A DNA stretch of 64,000 nucleotides from Sphagnum magellanicum (lineage: Eukaryota; Streptophyta; Sphagnopsida; Sphagnales; Sphagnaceae). The notes below the pieces were generated by a model. The model ran no database searches and had not been told where the DNA came from. It saw only the letters and a list, made by a program, of their open reading frames with translations. Both the position numbers and the translations under genes were made by a program. Positions 12,016 through 21,579 of the stretch are shown one piece after another (position 1 is the stretch's first letter; the number at the start of each line of letters is the position of its first letter). The DNA is taken from positions 11,352,038 to 11,416,037 of the forward strand of contig CM038923.1 of assembly GCA_021904315.1 (NCBI GenBank), in the 5' to 3' direction.

Positions 12016-12919
12016 GACTAGTTTTCACCTACATCAACAAAAACCAAGAAGGTAGTACAAACAATGTGATACTTGCGTTCAGAAGGGGTCGAGACCTTTA
12101 TATTTAACAAATTAGGGTAGGCGTAAGGTGTGGGAGTGACGACGGAACCTCATGAAAACTCGAACATCCTAGATCTAATGGATTCATCAAACCCTAATTT
12201 CGACGACGGATCTAAAAGTATGTGGGGTTTTTTTGTGGTGCAAATTTTACTTCCAATTTACTATGTACTACATAGTTAACTAGTGCATGGTAAAATAAAT
12301 AGGTAGGGGATATCAAAGAGTAAATGGTACACGAAATGTTAGTTCAACCATTGAATTAGTCAAGTAAGAATTCAAGGACGTTACTTGTTACTACCAATAA
12401 ACTATCCTAGTAGTTAGTTACTTGAAGTAATTAGGATGAAGAAGTAGAATGTGAAGGTCAACGGATGGAAAGGATAAGGATCAAGCTCAAGAGACCTCAT
12501 CAAGATATCCAAGATAAAGGAAGGGATGAATCCTCCAATCCCATTAGTCTTGAGGATTGTCATCCTATTTGATTGGAGGATGAAATATTTCTTGTGTCTC
12601 ATTGGGCCCAAGAATTCTCATCCTAAACTCAATTGGATGGCAATTTATTCTTAATTCTCACTGGCTTTAGAAGGATGAGGAGGTCGTTGATTGGAGCAAA
12701 TGATTTCAAAGCTTTCATTGGACAAGGGGAATAAGCTCAAGGAAGGTCATGGAGGCTTACCAAAGGAGAGGGTATTGTGTGTATGTGGAAAAGAAAGAAA
12801 GAGGAGGAGGAGTGAGGAAGAATTTTGAATTTTTATGTGTGGAGAAGTGTTCATGGAAAAGGTGTGTGCAAGAATCAAACATGGAAGGAAGTTGTGTGTA
12901 ACAAGTACTTGTAGCAAAA

Positions 12920-13275
12920 CCTCTGGATTTTTGGTTCAATTAATTGTTCCTCCCAAATCCACTGTTGGATTCGTGTCAAAATGAAATCAGTTTTAGTTTG
13001 GAAGGACTCCTCAATTTTCAGCATCATCGAGTTTCTTGTCTGGGAGCTACACTGGTTAGAAGTAAAGGGTGTTGTAGTGGAGTTCATGGAAGGATTTCCG
13101 TGACAAGGCCTCTAGATTTTTATTTCAATTAATTATTCCTCCCAAATCCACCGTTGGATTTGTGTCAAATTTAAATCAGTCTTAGTTTGAAAGGTGTAGA
13201 AGGTTTTCCTCAAAATTCAGCATCATCGGAGTTGCTGTAAGGGAACTACATTTGTTGGAAGTAGAGGGGGTTAAA
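12920..13275. repeat. tandem duplication (~189-bp units) within E2 copy a
   Basis: Two adjacent units start at about 12920 and 13109. Each carries CCTCT(G/A)GATTTTT, a segment CCCAAATCCACNGTTGGAT, and a block around CAGCATCATCG. Copies b (16724 and 16923) and c (about 25860-26250) contain the same pair, so the duplication predates dispersal of the family. Confidence 0.75.
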
Positions 13276-13759
13276 TTGTTTATTTTTTCCTTCAATCTAA
13301 GCAAAGTGGGTTTTAGTTCAAAGCTTAACTCTTGATCTAAAAATAAAAAATAAAAAATAAAAACTTATGAGATTTTGTAACATGACTCCTTTTATATTAG
13401 CTTTCCAAAAATTCAATGCATGTTAGATTAGAAGGTTATATGTAGATGTTATGACAAATGGAACGGAACGGTTCCAACCATTAAACGTGACATTGGATTG
13501 AACATCAACATACGGCTCCTTTATATTCCATCATGGTGAGTTACGATTATCTCACAATGTCTTTGTATCTTCAAATTGGACACAACGCATTAGATCTTTA
13601 GTGAATTTCATTACTTACCTTGAACTGCCTTACTTGTTAGAACTACATCTACATAGTAGTTCCACTTCTAACCGGTTTTTTTTGTGAGTGCATATCTTAG
13701 TGGTGAAGGTGTGCAAGAAAATCCTCATAGGCACCTCTCGTGATCACTCCTCACCCTAC

Positions 13760-14520
13760 AACAGAGGTAGCTATGGCTGCTAGGATTGAGGAGTTGGAGC
13801 AAAGGCTTGTTACCATGGCAAGTTTCTAGCATTGATCACATTCAAGAGGCGAGGCTCCCACATCTTATGGGGGAAATGATATCTTTTATATGGCTAATGT
13901 AGCACAAATTGAGGCGTTCATTGCAGTGACGAGAGGCGTCATTCGAGCCTCGGAGCCACGTGGGGCAACTATGGAGTTGGATCCATAGAGGGGTGAAGTT
14001 GGTATATGGGCCAGGCTTCCCCAATCATTTTTGTTGTCTGAAGTGGTTAGGACTCCTTCCATGGTTCCTACACCGTTTATTGAGCCAACAGTGGGGCCAA
14101 CGGCATCAACATCATGTGTAGTGGACACGGATATATCATCGAGTGTAGTGTCGCGGATGGTGACTTCAGTGTTGGGATCCCCAACATTTTCAGCTAATGA
14201 TTTGATGGTGTTAGGAGTTGACTTAACTCATGTATTTTGACTAGCAGCCACATTGTGTGAACGTGGGAGTGTTGTTACTACAAGTGCCGAGGTGTGTGAG
14301 GGTGTTAATGTGGGGCAACTTGTGGCGGGGGATGTTGTTGTGGAGCAACCTGTGGTATCAGGTGTGGATAATCCTTGGCAGGCGACGGTGGCTAAAATGG
14401 ATGCATTACTAGTTCGACCATTTATTGATCGTGAGAGGCTTACACCTGGTGTATGTATGTTGGATAATCGGAGTGGTATTTCCCGGTTGGTGAGTCTTAC
14501 GAGCCAAGTGTATAGACCAG
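13760..14520 (+). pseudogene. GM gag-like region
   Basis: The start resembles plant gypsy gag N-termini (AARIEELEQRL, a short coiled coil, near 13770). It is followed by a Pro/Ser/Thr/Val-rich stretch up to the protease. I see no clear capsid core and no CCHC zinc knuckle, so the gag is either shortened or too decayed to recognise. It is broken. Confidence 0.45.
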
Positions 14521-14880
14521 ATCGGGTTTTGTTGGATTCTGGTGCCTAACCCTTGATGTTAGGGAAGGCAACATGTATTGGTTTGGGTATTCAAAGGTCA
14601 GAGCTTGAACTATGCCCATTCCAAATTCAGACATCATTTGCTGGAGCCAGTGATAGGTTTAACTTCATGACACTTGAGAAATTGTTGGTGCAAATGAAAC
14701 CGGATCATGTGACTAATAGCTCTAGGTTGGGAGTGACTACTGTTGTTACAGCAATTGAGTCATATGATGTATTAGTTGGAGGTGTCGTGTTGTATCTGAT
14801 GGGTTTTCAGATGGATTATTGGACAGAGATAACAACTTATCGACTTGGTTGGCAGTCTAGGGATGGACGGATGAACCAGG
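14370..14880 (+). pseudogene. GM retroviral-type aspartic protease
   Basis: The active-site motif LDSGA is clear at about 14532-14547 and is followed by the LMLG and LGI-type strands expected of retropepsins. Upstream is a 98-codon open frame ending in the active site. The coding similarity breaks off at the E2 insertion (14881) and continues on its far side at 17343. The enzyme would cut the polyprotein in an intact element. Confidence 0.7.
14876..14880 (+). repeat. target-site duplication CCAGG, left copy (E2 copy b)
   Basis: CCAGG at 14876-14880 is repeated at 17338-17342, exactly flanking E2 copy b. A 5-bp duplication with TG...CA ends is the usual signature of LTR-element integrase. Confidence 0.85.
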
Positions 14881-15398
14881 TGTGAGCCATGGATTATAGC
14901 TCAACAATTAGTTAAGCTTTAGTTCCGTAATTTTCTTTAGTACTAATGATTTGAATGCTTATAAGCCTCCAAGTAGTGATTATTAATAGTTGAATCAGCT
15001 TTTGTGATATTTCTAGGCATATAGTACTTCTTTATTTCAGTTGATGTAACACTTAATCAGTTAAACACTTAGTAAACCTTTTAAAGTACATTATCCCTTT
15101 TATGTTGTAAAGAAAGGAAAAGGGATGTAGAATTAAATGTGATTTATTGATATATAGGGAATACAAGCCCATAATTAACAATAGCAATTTGCCATGACAA
15201 GGTTAAGTTAGTCTATAAAAGAATCTTCAAACACTAATGATGTACTTGTAAGATTTTTAGGATGTAGTCCTAATGCATCTTTAATTAGTTCACTTCTATC
15301 AGACTTTTAGATAGAATCAATTCAAACTTAAGTATTAAACATTTCCGCCTGAGTAGCTTCAGGTGAATTATAACTGAATAATTGACTTAAAGGATAGA

Positions 15399-15812
15399 TC
15401 ACAGTTGTAAAAAATCTAGGATGCGGCGAATGGTGCGAGCGAGGTACTCGGCTCGATGCTCCAGGGGAAGTGGGTTGATTGGGCCTCGTAGCCAACGATA
15501 ATGGCCATCACCGGGAACCCACGTTCGACAATGGAGACGGACATCATCATCTTTGCATTGACATTTTTCAAACCTTTTTGGCGCGGCTCCACGAGCAGGA
15601 ACAAACTCTAAATAAATTGCTAAAGCACGTGGGTTAAGAGACAATTGACGATCCCATACCGAACGATCGACTCGAGTGCGCACCACTCTCCTGGGCAGTT
15701 CTTCTTCACGCGGCCATTAAGAAACATTCAAGTCGAGCGGTGCTTCTTCAAGCGCTTCTTGTTGTACGGGTGCGACTGGAGGATTTGAAGGCGTAGCGTC
15801 ATCGTCCGCCAT
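15399..15812 (-). pseudogene. small open region inside E2 copy b (138 codons)
   Basis: This is one of the best preserved copies. The last 95 codons (15686-15399) are open and contain the conserved blocks LNPRALAIYLEFVPARGAA, FEKCQCKDDDV, WVPGDGHYRWLRGPINPLP and the DFLQL terminus. The same length (414 bp) and end residues occur in copies a and c. It lies about 1.5 kb inside the repeat when read in its sense direction, after an AT-rich TATA-like segment (TTAAATAAA on the minus strand near 15900). Function is unknown. Confidence 0.6.
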
Positions 15813-16723
15813 GACTAGTTGCGCATGCATCAACAAAAACCAAGAAGGTAGTTTAAACAAGGTGGTACTTGCGTTCAAAAAGGGTCGAGGCCTTTTTATT
15901 TAACAAATTAATGTAGGCGTAAGGTGTGGGAGCGACGGCAAAACCTCATCAAAACTCGAACACCCTGGATTTAAGGGATTCATCAAACCCTAAATTCAAC
16001 AATGGATCTAGAAGTATGTGAGAGTTTTTTTTTGTGATGCAAATTGTAATTCCAATTTACTATGTACTACATAGTTAATTAGTGCATAGTAAAGTAAATA
16101 GGTAGGGAATATCAAGGAGTAAATGTTACACGGAAATGTTACTTCAACCATTGAATTAGTCAAGTAAGAACTCAAGGACTCTTCTTTGTTACTATCGATA
16201 ATTTATCCTAGTAATTAGTTACTTGAAGTAATTAGGATGAAGAAGTAGGATGTGAGGGTCAACGGACGGAAAACATAAGGATCAAGCTCAAGAGACCTCA
16301 TCAAGATATCCAAGATAAGGGGGAGATTGGATCCTCCAATCCCATTAGTCATGAGGATTGTCATGCTCTTTGATTGGAAGATGAAATATCTCTTGTGTTT
16401 CATTGGGCCCAAAGATTCTCATCCTAATTTCAATTGGATGGCCATTCATTCTCAAATTCTCATTGGCCCTTGAAGGATGAGGAGGCCATTAATTAGTGTA
16501 AAAGGATTTCAAAAATTTCATTGGACAAGGGGAACAAGCTCAAGGAAGGTAATGGAAGCTTACCAAAGGAAAAGGCATTGTGTGTATGTGGAAAAGGAGA
16601 AGGAAGAGGAGAATGAAGTGTGAGAAAGGTTGTTAGTTCTTGTGTGTGGGAGGTGTTCATGGAAAGGTTATGAAAAAATGAAGCATGGAATGGAGTTGTG
16701 TGTAGCAAGTAATCGTAGTGAAG

Positions 16724-17110
16724 CCTGTGGACTTTTGGTTTAATCAATTGTTTCTCTTAAATCCACCGTTGGATTTGTGTCAAAATTAGATCAATTTTAG
16801 TTTGAAAGGTGTAGAAGTTCTTCCCAAAAATTCAGCATCATCGATTTTGCTGTGAGGGAGTTACAGGTGTTGGAAGTAGAGGGTGTTGAAGTGGGTTTCA
16901 TGGAATGATTTCCATGGGGAAGCCTCTGGACTTTTGGTTTAATCAATTGTTTTTCTCAAATCCACCGTTGGATTTTTGTCAAAATTAGATCAGTTTTAGT
17001 TTGAAAGGTGTTAAAGCTCCTCCCAAAAATTTAGCATCATCGGTTTTGCTGTGAGGGAGTTACATTTGTTGAAAGTAGAGGAGGTTGAGTTGTTATTTTT
17101 TCCTCAATTT
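16724..17110. repeat. tandem duplication (~195-bp units) within E2 copy b
   Basis: Units start at about 16724 and 16923 with GAAGCCTNTGGACTTTTGG and share the AAATCCACCGTTGGATTT and CAGCATCATCG blocks. They correspond to the pair in copies a and c. Confidence 0.7.
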
Positions 17111-17337
17111 AAGCAAGTGGTTTTTAGTTTCGGGCTTAACTTTTGGTCAAGACATAAAAAAAAAAAATTTAAAAAAAATCATGAGATTTGGACACAACGC
17201 ATTAGATTTTCAATAAATTTCATTACTTATCTCGAACCACCTTACCGTTAAAATTCAAATACATAGTAGTTCCACTTCTAACTGGGTTTTTTGTGAGTGC
17301 ATATTTTAGTGGTGGAAGTGTGCAAGAAATCCTCACA

Positions 17338-17342
17338 CCAGG
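17338..17342 (+). repeat. target-site duplication CCAGG, right copy (E2 copy b)
   Basis: This is the exact repeat of 14876-14880. GM coding similarity resumes immediately after it. Confidence 0.85.
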
Positions 17343-17719
17343 TGCCTACGAGATTTATTTCTGGGGTTCGACCAAGAGGGTCTCCCCCAAAGGTGTTGGC
17401 ATCAATTGCTGGTTTTAGTGGAATGGTCACTTGGCCAAGTGACTTGTTAGAGGGCAACATTTTAGCCATTGACACTCCGGTCTACGAGGATATAGAAGAG
17501 GTTTCTAGCTTTGTTACAACAATGTCCTCTTCATTGGATGTTCCACTTTGGCGTTCAAATGGGGTGTTATGGCAAGATGCCGATTGTTTGGTATCATAGG
17601 CTTGGCGTGAGGCTTTTGTGCCTGTGGAGGAGGAGGAGGTTCCATAACGGACTCTTATTTCTGGTCCTATTGGGTTGTCTCCATTGGATACTACACCCAT
17701 TGTGTGGGAATATCCTTCC

Positions 17720-18798
17720 AAGGGTATTTGCATGTTGGATCTATTTGGTGGGATCAACACTGGTTTGGCAGAAGTGTTTCAAGCGGGTATTCTAGTTCGG
17801 AAGTACTTTTACATGGCGAAAGATGAGACGCGAAGAGGGTTTCATCACACCATCTTGCATTATTGATGCGGCGATACCCTGAGTTGTTGCCAAGGTTGGC
17901 TATTCGAGGATATCAGCGGGCCTTGCCATCAGATATTGCATTATTGGGGGCGCAAGACCTTGCGAGAGTTGGTCCTATTAATTTGGTGATTGCTGGATGG
18001 CCATGCCAGGGTCATACTTGGGCTGGTCATGATGAGGGATTACGTGACCCTCGATCTCGTATGTTTTGGGAGATGTTGCGAATGTTACCCCATCTTCAGA
18101 CACATCAAGCACGTGTTCCCGCGTACATTCTGGAGAATATACCTTTGTTAGGTGATACTAGGTCTCATGTGATGGCGAATGTACACCAAATCCGATCTTG
18201 GATTGGACCAGCGGTTTTATTAGATGTAACAAAGGTTGGCTCGCGTGCTCATTATCCCCGATTGTGGTGGACAAACTTGTTGCCGAGGGAGGTGTTGAGA
18301 CGAGCATATGAGACAATACCACAATCTTCTCACCTCATAGTGGATAATATCTTAGATATTGGGTGATGTTCTCAAGTGGTGAAAGTTGTTGATAGGTCAC
18401 CCATGGCAGTGGTGAATCGAATGGGACAGCCTAGGATGGCATTACCCACATTTGTCAGTTTTCCAGCATCACATGCCTATAGAGAGGGTGGTCCCGGGCT
18501 TGTATGGGATACTTGTTTGCAACAATTGGTGGAGTCCAACGCCGATGAGAGAGAGCGTGCAATGGGGTTTCCTATAGGAATGACATTTGTCCCTTCTATT
18601 TCCGAGGCTTCACGTCAACGAGTGTTGGGTCAAGCTATGGACCTGAATTGTTTGACTTGGATTGTTAGCCTTGGTATGGCTGAGCAGCGTCGGCTCAGAG
18701 CCACATTTGTAGTAGTTACACCTCTTGTGAGCTCGTTGTCCACCGTAATGGTAGAGGCATCAACTAGGGGCGAGGAGAGTTATACTTTTCATCCTTAG
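17720..18798 (+). pseudogene. GM cytosine-C5 DNA methyltransferase (DNMT3-like)
   Basis: Motifs occur in the order of an unpermuted C5 methyltransferase. Motif I, for S-adenosylmethionine binding, is LDLFGG (about 17735-17752). Motif IV is GWPCQG with the catalytic Cys codon at 18004, followed by GLRDPRSRMFWE. Motif VI is LENIP (about 18130). A motif VIII-like block is RLWWTNLLP (18259-18285), matching the R-x-R-Y-F-W-G-N-L-P signature of DNMT3/DRM enzymes. A target-recognition segment contains LPTFV. The last blocks are MGFPIGMT (about 18562-18585) and RQRVLGQA (about 18613-18636), again DNMT3-like. Motif order I to X separates it from plant DRM enzymes, whose motifs are rearranged. It sits between protease and reverse transcriptase in the pol reading direction with no LTR or repeat boundary, so it is part of the element. 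It would methylate cytosines in DNA if intact, but this copy is broken. Confidence 0.82.
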
Positions 18799-19023
18799 AG
18801 TACATGGGATGTGTTGGGAGAGCATGTGAAGGTTGTGGCCCATGTTGTTGGAAGAGTTTGTTGCTCCAATGGTGTTCCATTGAGTGACTTGGAGGAGCGT
18901 GTGGCTTTTCCCAAGGTTTTTGCGTAGCAACCCATGGCATCGTCCTCTTCCTCTAATGTGTCTACCAAGGAGACTTGGGAGCCTTTGATAGGGCCCAAGC
19001 TAACATGAGGAGAGAGGCGACAA

Positions 19024-19848
19024 TTGATGCAATTCCTAAGAGCGTACAAGAGTTGTTTTGCCTTTAATATGAAGGAGTTGGGTGCTTTGATTGGACCTGG
19101 TATACGGATTGAGTTAGCTAGTGACAGGTCGATCTTCCGTCATCCTTATAGATACAGTGTTATGGAGAGGGACCTAATTTGGAGTCAGATGTTGGATCTA
19201 TTGGAGGCTGGATCAATGGAGTTTTCGCATGGTGAGTATGCATTAGCTATTGTCATGTCTGCCAAAAAGGATGTACATAGCAACTACACGGATAGGCGAA
19301 TGTGTGGAGACTACCGTCCTATTAATCGGCAGACTAAGTTCGATAAGTATGCCATGCCTACACCTAAAGAGATCTTTGATGTTGTGAGACATGCGAGGGT
19401 TTTTAGTACACTTAATCTTAGAGCAAGGTACCATCAGTTACCAATTCGAGAGGAGGACAAGGCCAAGACCGTATTTTGGGGCGTCAACTCTCACGGCAAG
19501 GATTGTTTCTATCAGTGGAAGTTCTTACCCTTTGGGTTGAAGAACGCGCTTGCCGAGTTTCAACGTGTGATGGATAGGATCTTAGTAAGGTTGGATTTTG
19601 TTCGATGTTATATCGATGATATTGTGATATATAGTGATACCGTGGAAGAGCACCAAATTCATCTACAAATTGTGTTTGAGCGGTTGAAGGCTCATGGTTT
19701 TCATCTACATCTTGGGAAATGTAAGTTCTTCCAAGAGAATGTGGAGTATTTGGGTCATGTGATCTACCCAGGTGGTTTGGGAATGCAACAAGCCAAGGTG
19801 AAGGCTATTGCACGTATTCCACATCGCACGGATGTGAGTAGGGTTCGC
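19024..19848 (+). pseudogene. GM reverse transcriptase
   Basis: This is a long open stretch covering the fingers and palm of a Ty3/gypsy reverse transcriptase. Visible blocks are the R-HPYRYS start of the domain, CGDYRPINRQT, MPTPKEIFD, FSTLNLRARYHQ, FLPFGLKNALAEFQRVMD, the catalytic YIDDIVIYS (about 19609-19635), and LGKCKFFQENVEYLGHVI. The domain continues beyond the solo S LTR at 19849-20684, where the FMGLMNYYR block of the connection region appears at about 20696. It copies element RNA into DNA in an active element. Confidence 0.88.
19844..19848 (+). repeat. target duplication of solo LTR S-A, left copy (TTCGC)
   Basis: TTCGC on the left and TTTGT at 20685-20689 on the right flank S-A. 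Both differ by single transitions from TTCGT, the sequence expected from the interrupted reverse transcriptase codons. They are best read as a decayed 5-bp duplication. Confidence 0.55.
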
Positions 19849-20684
19849 TGACGCACTCCCAAGTCCCTTGTTAGACCCAAAAAGGGTCCAACTATGTCAA
19901 ACTGCGGAAGTAGTTTGGGACTTGGAGCCGCTCCCAACTTCCAGCACTAAAAGGGGGTAAAGGAGGCATGCTGAAAGTTTCGGGATTAGACTAGGAAGAG
20001 GGACAAGCTTACTTAGTTATCGGTCTTGCATCCAAATCCAACCAACAAGTTAGTTAAAACTCATTCTGCACTTTTCTAGTGTTGGGACAAGCCATGGGCA
20101 ACTTGGACTCACTTGACTCACCACGGCCCGTACTCGGGGGAAGCCACCACCTTCCCCCATATAGTATTCTTTGTAGCTCTCCACGGGACTTGCATTCAAA
20201 TGGCTCTTTTTCTCGGGACTCCCAAAGTGGAGTCTCGAAACTATCCCGGTTTGGAATCCCGGTTTGGACTCCCGGGACTTTGGACGCTCATAACTCCTCG
20301 CCCCAAACTCGGATTGGGACGAGGTCTAAACCAAAGTTGTAGCTCTCATCAAGAGCTTTCCAACGGTGTGTTGCAATTCACCTGCACGCACCGGAATCAG
20401 GTCGATTCTTGACTTTTAGTGGTCGGGAGTCAAATTGCCAGTTTGACTCCCGGCCCTTCTTTTGACCATAACTTATGCTGCAAATGTCCAAATGGCTCAT
20501 GCGAGGCCATTTTGGACATCTACACTTCAAGACCTTTCCAACAATACCAAAAAAGCCCCAATGAAAGGTGTTTTGACCCCTGCAATCACGCTCTGAGTTT
20601 TTGGGAGTCCTGAAGGACTCCCAAGTCCCATTTTCGGGAGTTTGAGTGGCGACCTCACAACTCCCTCAAAGCAGGGTTGCGACA
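19849..20684 (+). mobile_element. solo LTR S-A (836 bp) inserted in GM reverse transcriptase
   Basis: It starts TGACGCACTCCC and ends GTTGCGACA, giving TG...CA ends. It matches S-B (33633-34468, also 836 bp) end to end in opposite orientation, with S-C, S-D and S-E as more distant relatives. A TATA-like element (TATAGTA at about 20160) follows a conserved CCACCACCTTCCCCC block shared by all copies, consistent with an LTR promoter. No internal coding region is present, so it is a solo LTR left by LTR-LTR recombination. Confidence 0.88.
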
Positions 20685-20689
20685 TTTGT
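20685..20689 (+). repeat. target duplication of solo LTR S-A, right copy (TTTGT)
   Basis: This is the partner of 19844-19848. GM coding similarity resumes within and after it. Confidence 0.55.
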
Positions 20690-20694
20690 GCTTT

Positions 20695-21400
20695 CATGGG
20701 ATTGATGAACTACTATCGCATGTATGTCAAAGGCTTTAGTGCGATGGCAAAGCTTTTGAACATGTTGTCAAAGTTAGATTAGGAGTGGCAGTGGGGTGAT
20801 GAGCAGGAGCGAGCTTTTGTGGAGCTCAAGGCTAGGTTAATTGCAATTCCCATCCTGAGGAGACCTATTAGGGGGCATCCATTCTAGCTACACACTGATT
20901 GGAGTATGTTGGGACTTGGAGCGGTGTTGACACAGTGTGATGATGAAGGGAAAAAGTTTGTGGTGGCCTATGCGAGTCGTTCGAACAATGCAGCGGAGTC
21001 ACACTATAGTTCTTACAAGGGAAAGTGTTTGGCAGTGGTGTGGGCTATCGCACACTTTAGCTGTTACTTGTTTGGCACACAGTTTACCCTTGTCACTAAC
21101 CACCAGTTGCTCAAGTGGTTGATGGAGTCTGATAAACTTACAGGAAAGCTTGCACGGTGGGCTCTCATCTTACAAAAGTATGACTTCCAGGTGGTGCATA
21201 AACCTAGAGTTACAAACCTTGATGCCGATGGGTTGAATCGAAACCCATGCACGAGCCATGAGGATAATATTGGAGCTAGATGGCATGGCGAGGTTGATGA
21301 GGAGATGGTGCCAGGTTGGCATGCATTGGCCTTTTTATGCTTGTTGGGTGTGGATTCTAGTATGGAGGGCCACGTGACATCTTATTCTAATCAAAGGGTA
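20695..21400 (+). pseudogene. GM reverse transcriptase connection and RNase H
   Basis: It begins with FMGLMNYYR, the Ty3/gypsy connection motif, followed by the RNase H domain. Visible are LGAVLTQCDDEGKKFVVAYAS, the AAESHYSSYKGKCLAVVWAI region, FTLVTNHQLLKWLM, and the closing HKPRVTNLDADGLNR. The last motif ends the domain like the ADALSR of other gypsy elements. RNase H would degrade the RNA strand during reverse transcription. It is broken. Confidence 0.85.
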
Positions 21401-21579
21401 GATGGCTAGTCTTCAGATCCTGAGGTTGGGGATGATAACATTGATCACCATGATGTTCATGATGATACATTAGTGTTGGAGTTTTTATAAACCAGTATGG
21501 TGTCAGGCATGGTGAGTGTTAAGGAGAGAAACCATGTTCTCCAACGGGTTAAGAGGTATCGGTTGGAGGGGACACATAT

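Larger units (their letters stand above)
11085..13729 (-). mobile_element. E2 copy a: long solo-LTR-like element
   Basis: E2 is a 2.46-2.65 kb repeat found four times here. On the plus strand this copy starts TGTGAGCCATGG and ends CCTCATA, a decayed form of the CTCACA end seen at 17337. The TG...CA ends and the 5-bp duplications around copies b and c indicate an LTR, so each copy is best read as a solo LTR. Copy a has no matching flanks (GTAAG versus GGCAC) and joins a minus-strand gypsy piece to the plus-strand GM element. It may therefore mark a recombination or deletion junction. Its sense strand, judged from the internal open region, is minus. Confidence 0.7.
14881..17337 (-). mobile_element. 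E2 copy b: solo-LTR-like element nested in GM
   Basis: It begins TGTGAGCC and ends CCTCACA, giving 6-bp terminal inverted repeats TGTGAG/CTCACA with TG...CA ends and a perfect CCAGG duplication. Its length is 2457 bp. Internal landmarks are the 138-codon open region on the minus strand (15399-15812) and the tandem ~190-bp pair. No gag, pol, primer site or polypurine tract is present, which supports a solo LTR. A stand-alone non-autonomous element with short inverted ends is the alternative. It is younger than GM, which it interrupts. Confidence 0.82.

Noticed and set aside
11085-13729. E2 copy a as the 5' LTR of the GM element
   Set aside because: The GM 3' LTR (TGTAGTACACATG...) is unrelated to E2, and the sense direction of E2 copy a is opposite to GM. 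E2 also occurs as clean insertions with target duplications elsewhere.
17720-18798. The methyltransferase as a host gene captured between transposon pieces by chance
   Set aside because: It is on the same strand as the protease before it and the reverse transcriptase after it, with continuous coding character and no repeat boundary or target duplication around it. The only insertions nearby (E2 copy b and S-A) have clear ends elsewhere.
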